The translations under genes were made by a program, and so were the position numbers. Below, in pieces: positions 33,840 to 44,518 of a stretch of DNA of 64,000 bases; the stretch's first letter is position 1; the number at the start of each line of letters is the position of its first letter. The notes under the pieces were generated by a model, which saw only the letters and a program-made list of their open reading frames with translations, ran no database searches and had not been told where the DNA came from. Source of the stretch: Pectobacterium carotovorum (GTDB taxonomy: Bacteria; Pseudomonadota; Gammaproteobacteria; Enterobacterales; Enterobacteriaceae); NCBI RefSeq assembly GCF_033898505.1, contig NZ_JAXAFK010000001.1:1612001-1676000 (forward strand), in the 5' to 3' direction.

Positions 33840-35159
33840 TTAGCGGATTGCGCGTTTTAATATACGGTTAGCACTGCTCAGGAAATCATCGGCAACCTTA
33901 TTCACCTCTCCGTTACCGTAGTCCAATTTTTGCAGACTGCTCGTCCACAGCTGAACCAGCTCCTGATTTTCCATAAACGGTGAAACGGGCACCTTAGACG
34001 CAGGTTGTTCCGCTGCCGCCCGATAGGCGTTCGCTAACAGGTTGCCAGAGTTAATCACCCCGATATCTTCCAGCAGTTTTTGCGCTTTCGGGTTAGCGGG
34101 CATTCCGTTTTGCAATCCTAATGCCTTCACGCCCTCTGGATTGCTCAGCATGAAACTCATCAGCATTGCCGCTTCTTTAGGATGCTTACTGTTCTTGCTG
34201 ATCGCAAACAGCGAAGACGGTTTGGTCGTCAGCCCCGAGTCTTTGGCATTTGGCATCGTGATAAATGGCCCGGTTTCCAGCACAGCATCCTTCGGCATAT
34301 TGCTGGAATAGGTATAGATAGCAGAATCCCACAGGTACATACCGGCTAGTTCGCCATTAATCCAGGGGCGAATTTCATAGACATTAGTGCGTCCGAACGA
34401 GGAGAAATAGCGCTGATCGGGTATCACATGGGAATCAACCAGCTTCTTATAAAAACCGAAGAGCTCCCGTACCTGATCGCGGCTATAGGCAAGGCTCTGC
34501 TTCTTCTCATCGATGAGGTCAATGCCGTATTTCTGCGCCATGTAACTACGGCCGAGCGTGAGAATATCCAACACATCGCTTGAACCTTGGGCAACGCCAA
34601 GCGGGTAATAATTGTCGCCCAGCTTTTGTTTAAACACCGGGCCGGCGGCAAACAGCTCATCCCAGGTTTTCGGATAGGCGACGCCTGCTTTATCCCAGGT
34701 GGTTTTATTGTAAATCATGCTGCGGGACGTCATCGAAATCGGGAGACCTTGCAGCTTTCCTTTTACGTCCGAGGTTTTCAGGTAGTTAGGCGGGAAATCC
34801 CCCAACTCCAGAATATCTTTTTGCTTATTCAAATCATAAAAGCCGTCGCCATTGCGGGAAAACTGCGGCAGCCAGTTCCAGTCAATACGAATAACATCAG
34901 GTTCCTGCCCCCCGGCCATCTGGGTTGACAGACGGGAAAGGTAGCCGTCCCAGCCAGCATATTCGGCTTTAACGGTAATGCTCGGGTTGGCTTTTTGAAA
35001 CGCGTTAATCGCCGCGAGTGTCGCCTCGTGCCGTTGGTTGCCGCCCCACCAGGAGATGCGGATCTCGGCAGCGTCAGCGGAATGAGAAAATGCTGCACCC
35101 AAAGGAAGCGCAGCACAGAGCAGGAGTAGGTGAGATAATTTGTTCCGTGTTTTCGCCAT
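33840..35159 (-). CDS. Carbohydrate ABC transporter substrate-binding protein (orphan)
   Basis: A 439-residue family-1 extracellular solute-binding protein. The signal peptide runs to about ADA (residue 31). AEIRISWWGGNQRHEATLAAINAFQKANP is the mature start of the sugar-binding family, and DVIRIDWNWLPQFSR and NGELAGMYLWDSAI follow the fold. Oligogalacturonide-binding proteins of soft-rot bacteria look similar, but I cannot fix the ligand. No permease or ATPase gene is adjacent. The next gene upstream is a sugar-type oxidoreductase, 116 bp away on the same strand. AAGGG lies 8 bases before the chosen ATG. Confidence 0.82.
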   Translation of the reverse strand: MAKTRNKLSHLLLLCAALPLGAAFSHSADAAEIRISWWGGNQRHEATLAAINAFQKANPSITVKAEYAGWDGYLSRLSTQMAGGQEPDVIRIDWNWLPQFSRNGDGFYDLNKQKDILELGDFPPNYLKTSDVKGKLQGLPISMTSRSMIYNKTTWDKAGVAYPKTWDELFAAGPVFKQKLGDNYYPLGVAQGSSDVLDILTLGRSYMAQKYGIDLIDEKKQSLAYSRDQVRELFGFYKKLVDSHVIPDQRYFSSFGRTNVYEIRPWINGELAGMYLWDSAIYTYSSNMPKDAVLETGPFITMPNAKDSGLTTKPSSLFAISKNSKHPKEAAMLMSFMLSNPEGVKALGLQNGMPANPKAQKLLEDIGVINSGNLLANAYRAAAEQPASKVPVSPFMENQELVQLWTSSLQKLDYGNGEVNKVADDFLSSANRILKRAIR

Positions 35160-35275
35160 AATAAAACCCTTATAATAGTATTCGGAGGTTTCCACCTGTC
35201 TGCCGATATGCAGACAGACAGGTACTACGGATGCGGAAGCGTTTACTGCCCGAAATATTCGGACAGAGACTCTGA

Positions 35276-36571
35276 TTAATTCCCTCTTTTCAGGTTAACG
35301 GCCAGTTCGCTTATTTTCACTGGCAGTTCGGTGCGTAATGATCGATTGGCTGCAATGCCGGTTAGAATCGACATAGCCCCATCACGATAATCTGCTGCGC
35401 GATGTAATGGATCGGGTTCCGGTGTACCAAACAGATCGTTTAACATGACCTGATCGCCTCCGCCGTGTCCGCCGGCTTTAAATTCAACTGGCACGACATA
35501 AGGCTCGTCAAACATCGGATAGATCTTTATTTCACATTCATTCAGCGCACCTTCATCCTCTTTTTGTCCGCCTCCGTTTACGTAAGATTTTTCCACCAGT
35601 TTCATTTCCAACCGGCCCTTGCTGCCATTAAACACTACGTTCAGCCCTTCCCAGGGCAAATAGGCATTTAATGAGTACGTCATGATGGCTTTGCTTTTAT
35701 AACGCACCACCACACCCAGCACATCTTCAATATTAATTCCGTCATCAAACACGCTTTTATCACGGTAATAACCGTCTTCATGTTCGGCGTCTAAATATAA
35801 TGCCGTGAGCTGTTCGCTTTGGTTCATATGTAGCGCAAACGGGTCGTTTTCTGCGGCGGCGCTATTATGTGAACGTGAATAAAATTCTGTGACCCCGCGT
35901 GCTTCGGCATTGGCTTTGCCGTAAAAACGCAAATCACCTTGCGCGTAGACCGTTTCCGGTTCGCTATTCAGCCAGAAGTTCACCAGATCAAAATGGTGCG
36001 TGGATTTGTGCACCAACAGCCCGCCACTATTGCGTTTGTCACGGTGCCAACGGCGGAAATAGTCGGCCCCGTGCTCAGTATTCAACAGCCACTCAAAATG
36101 AACCGAATAAACTTCGCCAATCACCCCTGCGGCGATCAGTTCACGGACTTTGCTGTGATGCGGAGCGTAGCGGTAATTAAAGGTCACGCGTAATTTCCGG
36201 CCGGTGCGGTTGATCGCATCAATAATTGCCTGACATTTCTCTTCATCGATCGTCATCGGTTTTTCACTGATGACATCACAACCTAATTCCATTGCCTGGA
36301 TAATATAATGATGATGCGTCCGATCCAGAGAGGTCACAATAACCACATCCGGCTTGGTTTCCGCGATCATCTGCGCGAACTGTTCAGCGCGATATGTCGG
36401 TACATTATCGTGTCCATATTTATGGACAATCTGGTTGGCATAATTCATTCGCGTCTGGTTTGTATCGCAAAACGCAACAAACTGCCCCTGTTCCTGATAA
36501 TCCCTGGCAATTGACTCCAGATAAAGGCCCGCGCGGCCCCCCGTTCCCACAACGGCATATTTCTTTTTCAT
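35276..36571 (-). CDS. Gfo/Idh/MocA family oxidoreductase
   Basis: A 431-residue NAD(P)-dependent oxidoreductase. KYAVVGTGGRAGLYLESIA is the Rossmann nucleotide motif, CDVISEKPMTIDEEKCQAII carries the family's conserved EKP lysine, and HKSTHHFDLVNFW the catalytic histidine region. Members oxidise or reduce sugars, inositols and glycosides. It is transcribed with the sugar-binding protein downstream, which hints at uptake and catabolism of one sugar. A TTG upstream (36589) extends the frame; the ATG with GGAGGA ten bases before is preferred. Confidence 0.85.
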   Translation of the reverse strand: MKKKYAVVGTGGRAGLYLESIARDYQEQGQFVAFCDTNQTRMNYANQIVHKYGHDNVPTYRAEQFAQMIAETKPDVVIVTSLDRTHHHYIIQAMELGCDVISEKPMTIDEEKCQAIIDAINRTGRKLRVTFNYRYAPHHSKVRELIAAGVIGEVYSVHFEWLLNTEHGADYFRRWHRDKRNSGGLLVHKSTHHFDLVNFWLNSEPETVYAQGDLRFYGKANAEARGVTEFYSRSHNSAAAENDPFALHMNQSEQLTALYLDAEHEDGYYRDKSVFDDGINIEDVLGVVVRYKSKAIMTYSLNAYLPWEGLNVVFNGSKGRLEMKLVEKSYVNGGGQKEDEGALNECEIKIYPMFDEPYVVPVEFKAGGHGGGDQVMLNDLFGTPEPDPLHRAADYRDGAMSILTGIAANRSLRTELPVKISELAVNLKRGN

Positions 36572-37175
36572 TCTGCGTATTTCCTCCAAATAACGTCGGG
36601 CACATAGCTATTCGTACATAAATCGGGACGCTAAAAACCTCACCAAATTGGCAAACACATGCCGATTGAGGGGGTTGGTATAGTGATTTTCATTATGGCA
36701 AGCCATACCCACACTCTTACGCCTTTGCCATAAAAAAATAGAACATACCAACATCGTTCACCTTCATATTATTGCCATGTGGTGCGTTTATCTGGCAGTA
36801 GGATAAAGATTGACATGCTCCATCTCTCATAAATACAAATTGAATATTTACTATATTACTGTTTGATTTTATTGGTAATGTTAGATGCGGTTTATCCCAC
36901 ACCCCTCACGTTAAATATGCATCGACGCTCTTAAGTGCTCATGCGCCAACAGAATTCTCCCTAAAATGGCACTGCCAACACATTCAAAGCCTCTCTCTCC
37001 TGCCAGGCCGAGTACATGACGGGTAACAGGGGTTACGATCGTGATGGCTTTCTCTTTTTTCATCTCACGGCGTGACATACCTCGCATTTTATTTTCAATC
37101 CGCCTGAGGATGCCGGATAATCGACACGTAACTCATGAGAGAAGCAAGAAAGCGATAAGCGCGTAAGGAATCACT
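36572..37175. other. Intergenic region between oxidoreductase and ogt
   Basis: About 600 bp with no supported gene. A 61-codon minus-strand frame (36717-36902, GTG start) has no clear family and a ribosome site too close to its start, so it is not called. The oxidoreductase promoter (left) and ogt promoter (right) must lie here. Confidence 0.5.
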
Positions 37176-37703
37176 ATGCAGACTTTTTTTCAGGACACTA
37201 TGGCAACTCCACTTGGGGAGTTATTGATTATTGCGGATGAAAATAATCATTTGCGTGCCGTCGAGTGGCGCGAGTATGAAGAGGATTTATTTCGCATGCT
37301 CAATCGCAGTTATAGAAATGATCCCTTTTCGTTACAGTCGCGTCATAATCCCGGTGGCCTGACAGAGAGCCTACAACGCTATTTTGAGGGTGAATTAGCG
37401 ATTATTGATACGCTGCCCGTTGCTTCCGTTGGGACCGAATTTCAGCAGCAGGTCTGGCGGGAATTACGTCGCATTCCCTGCGGAGAAATTACCACTTACG
37501 GCGAACTCGCGACGCTGCTGGGCCGCACCGGCGCAGCGCGTGCAGTCGGCATGGCAAACGGCTCAAACCCTGTCAGCATCGTGGTCCCGTGCCATCGCGT
37601 CATCGGTACTGGCGGTGCGCTGACGGGTTATGCGGGCGGCATTCACCGCAAACAGTGGCTGTTAGCCCACGAAGGCTATTTGCCTCGACAGCTATTTACC
37701 TAG
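37176..37703 (+). CDS. ogt: O6-methylguanine-DNA methyltransferase Ogt
   Basis: A 175-residue DNA repair protein that transfers an alkyl group from O6-alkylguanine (and O4-alkylthymine) to its own cysteine. IVVPCHRVIGTGGALTGYAGG holds the acceptor, Cys139, the same position as in E. coli Ogt, and IPCGEITTYGELATLLGRTGAARAVG is the DNA-binding helix-turn-helix. The ATG follows AAGGAATCACT. It is upstream of fnr, as in E. coli, with 290 bp between. Confidence 0.93.
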   Translation: MQTFFQDTMATPLGELLIIADENNHLRAVEWREYEEDLFRMLNRSYRNDPFSLQSRHNPGGLTESLQRYFEGELAIIDTLPVASVGTEFQQQVWRELRRIPCGEITTYGELATLLGRTGAARAVGMANGSNPVSIVVPCHRVIGTGGALTGYAGGIHRKQWLLAHEGYLPRQLFT

Positions 37704-37959
37704 ATTGAATAGTTTGCCGTTATAATTCTTGCGCTTCCCACGCGCGAAAATGTCCGTCCGAATTGCTTATCGCCGTAAGCGATTCGGATTAATCAATGTG
37801 TTAACCGTTCGGTAACGTAATGGAAAAAATATTATCTCCGAACGGACCTTATATATCGGAATATTTTCCAGCAAAATCGAAAAATTATAGTTAGTTCACT
37901 ATTTATTGGTCTATTCCAGTGATTGCCGGTCTTATCACGGCCGATAAAAGCTGTTAAAA

Positions 37960-37973
37960 TTGACCAATATCAA
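37960..37973. promoter_or_regulatory. FNR-binding site before fnr
   Basis: TTGACCAATATCAA fits the FNR consensus TTGAT-N4-ATCAA with one mismatch. It lies 21 bp before the fnr start codon, as expected for FNR autoregulation. Confidence 0.75.
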
Positions 37974-37993
37974 TTATTGCCTGAGCAAAGCCT

Positions 37994-38740
37994 ATGATCC
38001 CGGAAAAGCGAATTATCCGACGCATCCAGTCTGGCGGTTGTGCAATCCACTGTCAGGATTGCAGTATCAGTCAGCTATGCATCCCTTTCACCCTGAATGA
38101 ACACGAGCTCGATCAGCTCGACAACATCATCGAAAGGAAGAAGCCTATCCAGAAGGGGCAAGCGCTGTTTAAAGCAGGCGATGAACTGAGATCGCTGTAT
38201 GCCATCCGTTCCGGTACGATAAAAAGCTATACCATCACGGAGCAAGGCGACGAGCAGATCACCGGTTTTCATCTGGCGGGTGATTTGGTGGGCTTTGATG
38301 CGATCGGTACGGCTCAGCATCCGAGCTTCGCTCAGGCGTTGGAAACGTCAATGGTCTGCGAAATTCCTTTCGAGACGCTGGACGATCTCTCAGGGAAAAT
38401 GCCTAACCTGCGCCAGCAGATGATGCGCCTGATGAGCGGAGAAATCCGTGGCGATCAGGACATGATTCTGCTGCTGTCGAAGAAGAATGCTGAAGAGCGT
38501 CTGGCGGCGTTTGTCTACAACCTTTCCCGTCGTTTCGCTCAGCGTGGTTTCTCTCCGCGTGAGTTCCGCCTGACCATGACGCGTGGTGATATCGGCAACT
38601 ATCTGGGGCTGACCGTTGAAACCATCAGCCGTCTGTTAGGCCGTTTCCAGAAAAGCGGTACGCTGGCAGTAAAAGGAAAATACATCACGATCGAGAATCT
38701 TGATGCGCTTTCCGAATTAGCCGGTTCCTCACGTAAATAA
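37994..38740 (+). CDS. fnr: Anaerobic global regulator FNR
   Basis: A 248-residue CRP/FNR-family regulator. Cys20, Cys23 and Cys29 ([15 protein letters not shown]) plus Cys122 (SMVCEIPFE) ligate the oxygen-sensitive [4Fe-4S] cluster, and the C-terminal HTH is [12 protein letters not shown] with the family's E-SR DNA contacts ([11 protein letters not shown]). Without oxygen it dimerises and activates anaerobic genes. Near-identical to E. coli FNR across its length. A matching FNR box precedes it, supporting autoregulation. Confidence 0.97.
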   Translation: MIPEKRIIRRIQSGGCAIHCQDCSISQLCIPFTLNEHELDQLDNIIERKKPIQKGQALFKAGDELRSLYAIRSGTIKSYTITEQGDEQITGFHLAGDLVGFDAIGTAQHPSFAQALETSMVCEIPFETLDDLSGKMPNLRQQMMRLMSGEIRGDQDMILLLSKKNAEERLAAFVYNLSRRFAQRGFSPREFRLTMTRGDIGNYLGLTVETISRLLGRFQKSGTLAVKGKYITIENLDALSELAGSSRK

Positions 38741-38929
38741 TCTTTACCGCCTAACTATTTGACGTTGCCACTTTTTCTACTGTGGCAGCGTCAATGTTCC
38801 CCCCTCTTCCTGCACCATCCGTGATATTTCCTATTTTGCTATTCTGCGGCTTATCTCTGTTGTCCAAAACGATTCCATTGCGGTACTCTTGATTGACAGG
38901 CTGTGGAGTAACAGCTGTTTGGAGGAGCT

Positions 38930-39880
38930 ATGGCAAAGTATCAGAACTTACTGGTAGCTATTGACCCAAATCAGGATGACCAACCAGCGCTGCGTCGGGC
39001 GGTTTACCTGGTTCAGCGACTTGGCGGCCGCATTAAGGCATTTCTGCCGATTTATGATTTCTCTTATGAAATGACAACCCTGCTTTCCCCTGATGAAAGG
39101 GTGGAAATGCGTCAGGGCGTTATCCAGCAGCGGACGGAGTGGATTGCAGAACAGTGCAAATACTACCTTGAAGCAGGCGTTCCAATCGAAATCAAAGTGG
39201 TGTGGCACAATAAACCCTTTGAAGCCCTCATTCGGGAAGTGATTTCCGGCCAGCACGACCTGTTGTTGAAAATGGCGCATCAGCACGACCGGCTGGAGGC
39301 CGTCATCTTTACGCCTACCGACTGGCAGTTACTGCGCAAGTGTCCTTGTCCCGTGTGGATGGTAAAAGATCAGCCCTGGCCAACTGAAGGCCGAGCGCTG
39401 GTTGCCGTCAATCTGGCCAGCGAAGACCCTTATCACGACCCACTTAATATCAAACTGGTATCGGAAACGCTTGAGCTGGCGCAGCAGGTTGACCAAACCG
39501 AAGTTCATCTGGTCGGTGCCTACCCCGTTACCCCCATCAATATCGCTATTGAACTGCCTGATTTCGATCCCAGCGTCTATAACGATGCGATTCGAGGGCA
39601 GCACCTTATCGCCATGAAGTCGCTACGGCAGAAATTCGGCCTGGATGAGCGTGTGACGCACGTAGAAAAAGGTTTGCCGGAAGAAGTGATTCCCGATCTG
39701 GCGGAGCATTTACAGGCGGGTGTCGTGGTGTTGGGTTCACTGGGCAGAACCGGCCTTTCCGCTGCGTTTATCGGCAACACCGTCGAGCATGTTATCGATC
39801 ATTTGAAGTGCGACCTGCTTGCAATTAAACCCGATGACTTCGTTTCGCCGATTACGTTGGAAGACGGCGATAACAGCTGA
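38930..39880 (+). CDS. uspE: Universal stress protein E
   Basis: A 316-residue tandem-domain universal stress protein. The first USP domain begins [19 protein letters not shown] and the second begins near [51 protein letters not shown] carries the ATP-binding-type glycine loop of the second domain. UspE aids survival under stress and affects motility in E. coli. The ATG has a strong GGAGGAGCT site. It follows fnr, as in E. coli, and ends in a good terminator. Confidence 0.93.
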   Translation: MAKYQNLLVAIDPNQDDQPALRRAVYLVQRLGGRIKAFLPIYDFSYEMTTLLSPDERVEMRQGVIQQRTEWIAEQCKYYLEAGVPIEIKVVWHNKPFEALIREVISGQHDLLLKMAHQHDRLEAVIFTPTDWQLLRKCPCPVWMVKDQPWPTEGRALVAVNLASEDPYHDPLNIKLVSETLELAQQVDQTEVHLVGAYPVTPINIAIELPDFDPSVYNDAIRGQHLIAMKSLRQKFGLDERVTHVEKGLPEEVIPDLAEHLQAGVVVLGSLGRTGLSAAFIGNTVEHVIDHLKCDLLAIKPDDFVSPITLEDGDNS

Positions 39881-39907
39881 TTCCACGTTTCACTCTATTT
39901 GAGCCAC

Positions 39908-39942
39908 ATAATGCCAGCCTCTCAGCGCTGGCATTATTTTTT
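39908..39942 (+). terminator. Terminator of uspE
   Basis: An 11-bp stem, ATAATGCCAGC with its complement, over an 8-base loop, followed by six T on the plus strand. It starts 28 bp after the uspE stop. Confidence 0.9.
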
Positions 39943-39965
39943 ACGGCGTACAAACGATAAGGCGC

Positions 39966-39992
39966 AAAAAAGGGGCGATGATTCGCCCCTTT
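39966..39992 (-). terminator. Terminator of pntAB
   Basis: AAAGGGGCGA and TCGCCCCTTT form a 10-bp stem with a 4-base loop, followed on the minus strand by a run of T. It lies 22 bp after the pntB stop. Confidence 0.88.
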
Positions 39993-40013
39993 CGTTTCTA
40001 TGTCCTGCCGCGC

Positions 40014-41402
40014 TTACAGCGCTTTCAGAATCGCCTCAACGCTGTCTTTGGCATCGCCAAACAGCATCTGTGTGTTCTCTTTAAAGAACAGCGGGTTCTG
40101 TACGCCAGCGTAGCCGGTATTCATGGAACGCTTGAACACGATAACATTCTGCGCTTTCCACACTTCCAGCACTGGCATGCCAGCGATTGGGCTATGTGGA
40201 TCTTCCTGCGCTGCCGGGTTAACGGTGTCATTCGCGCCAATGACCAGCACGGTGTCGGTATCGGTGAAATCATCATTAATTTCATCCATCTCCAACACGA
40301 TGTCGTAAGGCACTTTTGCTTCAGCCAACAGCACGTTCATATGACCAGGCAAACGCCCCGCAACCGGGTGGATACCAAAGCGAACGTTGATACCACGGGC
40401 GCGCAGTTTTGCGGTGATGTCATGCACAGGGTACTGCGCCTGTGCGACGGCCATACCATATCCCGGAGTGATGACGACCGAGGTTGAGTTCTTGAGCAAA
40501 TCAGCCACGTCTTCCGCTGAAGCCTCACGATATTCACCGACCTCTTCACTCTCACTAGAAGAAACGCCGTCCGTACCAAAACCGCCGGCAATAACGCTGA
40601 TGAAAGAGCGGTTCATCGCTTTACACATGATGTAAGACAGAATCGCACCCGAAGAACCCACCAGAGCACCAGTCACGATCAGCAGGTCATTGCTCAGCAT
40701 GAAGCCTGCAGCCGCTGCGGCCCAACCGGAGTAGGAGTTCAGCATAGAAACGACGACCGGCATGTCCGCACCGCCAATCGACGCAACCAGATGCCAACCA
40801 AACACCAGTGCAATGGCCGTCATCAGAATCAACGCCAGTACCTGCAGCGCTACGCTGCCCGTATTGACGAAAACCAGAAGCAGCAGGAAGGACACAACCA
40901 GCGCCGCCAGATTCATTTTGTGGCGATGAGGCAGCATCAACGGCTTGGAAGAGATTTTTCCGCGCAGTTTGCCGAAAGCAACAACCGAGCCTGTGAAGGT
41001 CACGGCACCGATGAAGATACCCAGGAAGACTTCCGTCAAATGGATATTGACCATCACCGGATCGGTGATTTCACCGTGATCGAGGAAGCTGTTAAAGCCA
41101 ACCAGTACCGCTGCCAGGCCCACAAAACTGTGGAGGATAGCGACCAGTTCTGGCATTTCGGTCATTTCAACCTTACGCGCCAGATAAATACCGATTGATC
41201 CACCGATTGCCATCGCAACGATGATCCAGCCAACGTTGCCAGAATCAGGCCCCAGAATCGTCGCGATCAGCGCAAGCGCCATCCCGCTGATACCGAAGAT
41301 GTTCCCTTGTTGCGACGTTTCGTGCTTGGACAACCCCGCCAAACTGAAAATAAAGAGAATTGCGGCAACAATGTATGCAGCAGTTACTAATCCACCAGAC
41401 AT
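40014..41402 (-). CDS. pntB: NAD(P) transhydrogenase subunit beta
   Basis: A 462-residue inner-membrane protein: about nine N-terminal helices, then a soluble NADP(H)-binding domain. [18 protein letters not shown] and [15 protein letters not shown] are the NADP-binding segments, and [12 protein letters not shown] is typical of PntB. With PntA it uses the proton gradient to reduce NADP+ with NADH. It lies directly after pntA (10 bp gap), same strand, so both are translated from one mRNA. Confidence 0.96.
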   Translation of the reverse strand: MSGGLVTAAYIVAAILFIFSLAGLSKHETSQQGNIFGISGMALALIATILGPDSGNVGWIIVAMAIGGSIGIYLARKVEMTEMPELVAILHSFVGLAAVLVGFNSFLDHGEITDPVMVNIHLTEVFLGIFIGAVTFTGSVVAFGKLRGKISSKPLMLPHRHKMNLAALVVSFLLLLVFVNTGSVALQVLALILMTAIALVFGWHLVASIGGADMPVVVSMLNSYSGWAAAAAGFMLSNDLLIVTGALVGSSGAILSYIMCKAMNRSFISVIAGGFGTDGVSSSESEEVGEYREASAEDVADLLKNSTSVVITPGYGMAVAQAQYPVHDITAKLRARGINVRFGIHPVAGRLPGHMNVLLAEAKVPYDIVLEMDEINDDFTDTDTVLVIGANDTVNPAAQEDPHSPIAGMPVLEVWKAQNVIVFKRSMNTGYAGVQNPLFFKENTQMLFGDAKDSVEAILKAL

Positions 41403-41412
41403 GTGTTACCCC

Positions 41413-42939
41413 TTAGTTTTTACGGAACATTTTCAGCATGCGCTGAGTCACGGTGAAACCACCGAAAATATTGATGCTGGCGATCAATACGGCAATGAAT
41501 GAGAAGAACGACACCCATCCGCCGTGACCGATCTGCAACAATGCTCCGACAACGATAATGCCTGATATTGCGTTAGTGACTGACATCAATGGCGTGTGCA
41601 ATGCGTGGCTGACATTCCAGACAACGTAATAGCCCACCACACAAGACAGCGCAAAAACGGTAAAGTGAGACAGGAACTCTTTCGGTGCGACATCGGCCAG
41701 CCAGCCAAACAGCAGAATGGCGATCACGAGGAACGCGTATTTCTTCCACGGCGATGTCGGCTTGGCTTCTTCTTTCACCACCGCGGCAGGTTTGGCCTGC
41801 TGTGGCTGCGCTGAAACCTGAATTGGCGGTGCCGGCCAGGTGATTTCACCTTCTTTAATGACGGTCACGCCGCGAATCACGGTATCGTCAAAATCGACAT
41901 CGATTTCGCCGTTTTTCTCTTTGCAGAGCAATTTCAGCAGGTTAACCAGGTTCGTGCCGTAAAGCTGTGAGGATTGCGTCGGCAGACGGCTGGGTAAATC
42001 GGTATAACCGATAATTTTGACGCCGTTTTCCGTCACGGTAACGCGATCGGCCACGGTCAACTCACAGTTTCCGCCCGTTTGCGCCGCTAAATCGACAATC
42101 ACGCTGCCAGGCTTCATGCTCAGCACCATTTCTTTGGTGATCAGGCGTGGTGCCGGTTTTCCGGGAATCAGTGCAGTAGTGACGATAATGTCGACTTCTT
42201 TCGCCTGTGCTGCGAACAGTTCCATTTCGGCTTTGATAAAAGCTTCAGACATGACCTTGGCATAGCCGTCACCGCTGCCTGCTTCTTCTTCAAAGTCGAG
42301 CTCGAGGAACTCGGCGCCCATGCTCTTAACCTGCTCTTTTACTTCAGGGCGGGTATCAAAAGCACGAACGATAGCACCTAAGCTACCCGCAGCGCCGATC
42401 GCAGCCAAACCAGCCACACCCGCACCGATAATCATGACTTTGGCAGGTGGAACTTTACCCGCAGCGGTAATTTGCCCGGTAAAAAAGCGACCAAATTCGT
42501 GGGCAGCTTCAACGATGGCGCGATAGCCAGCAATGTTGGCCATCGAACTGAGCGCGTCGAGTGACTGCGCGCGCGAAATACGCGGCACTGAATCCATCGC
42601 CATCACTGTCACCTGACGGGCCGCCAGTTTTTCCAGCAGTGCCGGGTTTTGCGCTGGCCAGATAAAGCTGACAACCGTACTGCCCGCACGGGTCAGTTCG
42701 ATTTCATCATCCTGCGGCGCATTCACCTTCAGGACGATATCGGATTGCCAGACTTCCGAACTGTCAACAATCGACGCGCCGGCTTCTTCATATGCCGCAT
42801 CGTCAAAACTTGCCAGTTTTCCCGCTTCACGTTCTATCGAGACCGTAAAACCCAGTTTCAGCAGCTGTTCAACCGTTTTCGGCGTCGCTGCTACACGGGC
42901 TTCATTGGCCAACCGCTCTCTTGGTACACCAATACGCAT
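41413..42939 (-). CDS. pntA: NAD(P) transhydrogenase subunit alpha
   Basis: A 508-residue protein with an NAD-binding soluble domain (residues 1-380; [32 protein letters not shown] is the Rossmann loop) and four C-terminal membrane helices. The start [26 protein letters not shown] is nearly invariant in the family. It takes hydride from NADH and passes it to NADP+ bound to PntB. The operon order pntA-pntB and the divergent ydgH neighbour match E. coli. Confidence 0.96.
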   Translation of the reverse strand: MRIGVPRERLANEARVAATPKTVEQLLKLGFTVSIEREAGKLASFDDAAYEEAGASIVDSSEVWQSDIVLKVNAPQDDEIELTRAGSTVVSFIWPAQNPALLEKLAARQVTVMAMDSVPRISRAQSLDALSSMANIAGYRAIVEAAHEFGRFFTGQITAAGKVPPAKVMIIGAGVAGLAAIGAAGSLGAIVRAFDTRPEVKEQVKSMGAEFLELDFEEEAGSGDGYAKVMSEAFIKAEMELFAAQAKEVDIIVTTALIPGKPAPRLITKEMVLSMKPGSVIVDLAAQTGGNCELTVADRVTVTENGVKIIGYTDLPSRLPTQSSQLYGTNLVNLLKLLCKEKNGEIDVDFDDTVIRGVTVIKEGEITWPAPPIQVSAQPQQAKPAAVVKEEAKPTSPWKKYAFLVIAILLFGWLADVAPKEFLSHFTVFALSCVVGYYVVWNVSHALHTPLMSVTNAISGIIVVGALLQIGHGGWVSFFSFIAVLIASINIFGGFTVTQRMLKMFRKN

Positions 42940-43522
42940 ACTGATACCCTTTTCGCTTATTTTTAACGAAGGTTATTATTCTCACCCTACTCTGTTATAC
43001 GAATTCGCCGAGACCTGCTGCACCCTGTATCCCCGCATTCACGCGGTAGGAAGAGGGTCTTATCATCTTCTTGCCACACGCTTTTTTTGGGGCGTCTCAC
43101 TGTAGGCGAACTCATTTATAACGTACTGAAAATGTGATCGATGATCCATAAATAAAATGAATTTCACAGAAAAGCCGAGTTATCACAGGTTCTGCCAGCC
43201 TTTCTTGGTCGAAAATCATGCTCTTCTCTGCCTTTTGTAGCATTATTACAGAAGTATTTTTCGGTGCTGTTTCACAAAAATGGTGTGTTACAAGGTTGTT
43301 AATGCGATAAATCACATAAATATCCCTTATGATGGCAAAACAATCATTAACCGTTATTATTAGCACTTTTCTTGTTCAGAGCCGAAGCATTACGGCTTTT
43401 CAGCCTCGTTGAAAATGCTAAAGCACAAGAATTTATTCCGTGCGATAATCAGCCCTATTCCGTTACAGGTTGATTGCTATACCTTAAATAATTCGAGTTG
43501 CAGGAAGGCGAAAGGATTTTTT
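42940..43522. other. Divergent intergenic region pntA / ydgH
   Basis: About 580 bp with no convincing gene. It must hold both promoters. The end next to ydgH (43479-43510) resembles one edge of a dispersed repeat found in Pectobacterium, Serratia and Yersinia; see the repeat feature. Confidence 0.5.
43479..43510 (+). repeat. Possible edge of a dispersed enterobacterial repeat
   Basis: The bases ATACCTTAAATAATTCGAG and the following TTGCAGGAAGGCG are, from memory, the start of a repeat seen many times in soft-rot and Serratia/Yersinia genomes. The continuation here is not the usual one, because the ydgH ribosome site follows at once. A genome self-search would settle it. Confidence 0.4.
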
Positions 43523-44476
43523 ATGAAGCTGAAGACTACTGTTATTGCGTCCACGTTATTGTTATCACTCTCGGCATTTTCAGCGCAGGCTGCACAGGAA
43601 CTGACACCTGAGCAGGCAGAATCCCTGCAACCCTTTGAGCGAATTACGTTTAAGGGACGTTTTAACGCGATCAATGAAGCAGTGGCCGCAGCCTCAAAAC
43701 GCGCCGACAAGCTGGGTGCGGAGTCGTTCTATGTGCAAGCTATGGATGACGCTAACTCGAGTGGGAACTGGAATGTCACTGTCGACCTGTATCGCAAAGA
43801 TGCGCCAAAGGCGAATCAGGATACCCAATTCCGCACTTTCTACGGCGTAAAAGAATTGCCAAAGGATGTTGCTTATTCGCTGGAGCCGTATGATACGGTA
43901 ACCGTTGGTGGCTTCTTCCGCAGCCAACCAGATGTGAACGACGCCATTGCGAAAGCGGCAAAAGAGAAAGATGCTGATTCGTTCTACATCGTCCGTCAGG
44001 TTGATGTGAACTCGAATAGCGCTAACCAGAAAGTTACAGCCTACATTTATAAAGCCGACGCACCGAAGCGCCAAACTCAGAGCACCGATGTCATCCCAGC
44101 AGATTCTGATGCTGGCCGTGCAGCGCTGGCTGCTGGTGGTGCGGAAGCCGCCAAGGTCGAAATTCCTGGTGTTGCCAACTCCGGGAGCCCTAGCCGCAAT
44201 GTAGGTAATTTCTTTGAAACGCAATCGTCAAAAGGTGGACGTTACACGGTAACGTTAACAGATGGTTCCAAAATTCAGGAACTGAATAATGCTACGGCGG
44301 CGCAAATGGTGCCTTTCGATTCAATTAAGTTCCGCGGTAACTACACCAATATGACACAGGTGTCCGAAGCCGTTGCTAAACGTGCGGGCGAGAAAGGTGC
44401 CAAGTACTACCACATCACCAGGCAGTGGGAAGGCAAAGGCAACAACATGACCATCAGCGCCGATCTCTATAAATAA
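43523..44476 (+). CDS. ydgH: YdgH, three-domain YdgH/BhsA/McbA-like periplasmic protein
   Basis: A 317-residue exported protein. The signal peptide is MKLKTTVIASTLLLSLSAFSAQA (about 23 residues). The mature protein has three DUF1471 (YdgH/BhsA/McbA-like) domains: FERITFKGRFNAINEAVAAAS, YDTVTVGGFFRSQPDVNDAIA and FDSIKFRGNYTNMTQVSEAVA, each ending in a VDLYRK-, AYIYKA- or ADLYK-type strand. Related single-domain proteins respond to stress and affect biofilm; YdgH function is unknown. The frame is open far upstream, but this ATG, behind AAAGGA, begins the signal peptide. Confidence 0.9.
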   Translation: MKLKTTVIASTLLLSLSAFSAQAAQELTPEQAESLQPFERITFKGRFNAINEAVAAASKRADKLGAESFYVQAMDDANSSGNWNVTVDLYRKDAPKANQDTQFRTFYGVKELPKDVAYSLEPYDTVTVGGFFRSQPDVNDAIAKAAKEKDADSFYIVRQVDVNSNSANQKVTAYIYKADAPKRQTQSTDVIPADSDAGRAALAAGGAEAAKVEIPGVANSGSPSRNVGNFFETQSSKGGRYTVTLTDGSKIQELNNATAAQMVPFDSIKFRGNYTNMTQVSEAVAKRAGEKGAKYYHITRQWEGKGNNMTISADLYK

Positions 44477-44518
44477 CAGCGATTGTGCAGTGTTGTAGAA
44501 AGCCACAAACGTTATCAA

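Noticed and set aside
33840..35159. Naming the orphan binding protein TogB
   Set aside because: The sequence resembles sugar-binding proteins in general, and the tog permease and ATPase genes are not adjacent, so the ligand cannot be stated.
36717..36902. 61-codon minus-strand frame (GTG start) in the gap before ogt
   Set aside because: The only GA-rich site nearly touches the start codon, no family is visible and the region looks like ordinary intergenic DNA.
38760..38792. Inverted repeat after fnr (GACGTTGCCAC ... GTGGCAGCGTC)
   Set aside because: One mismatch, the T run lies in the loop and none follows the stem, so it does not meet the usual terminator pattern.
43112..43366. 84-codon minus-strand frame between pntA and ydgH
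   Set aside because: AT-rich chance frame without a family pattern, inside a divergent promoter region.
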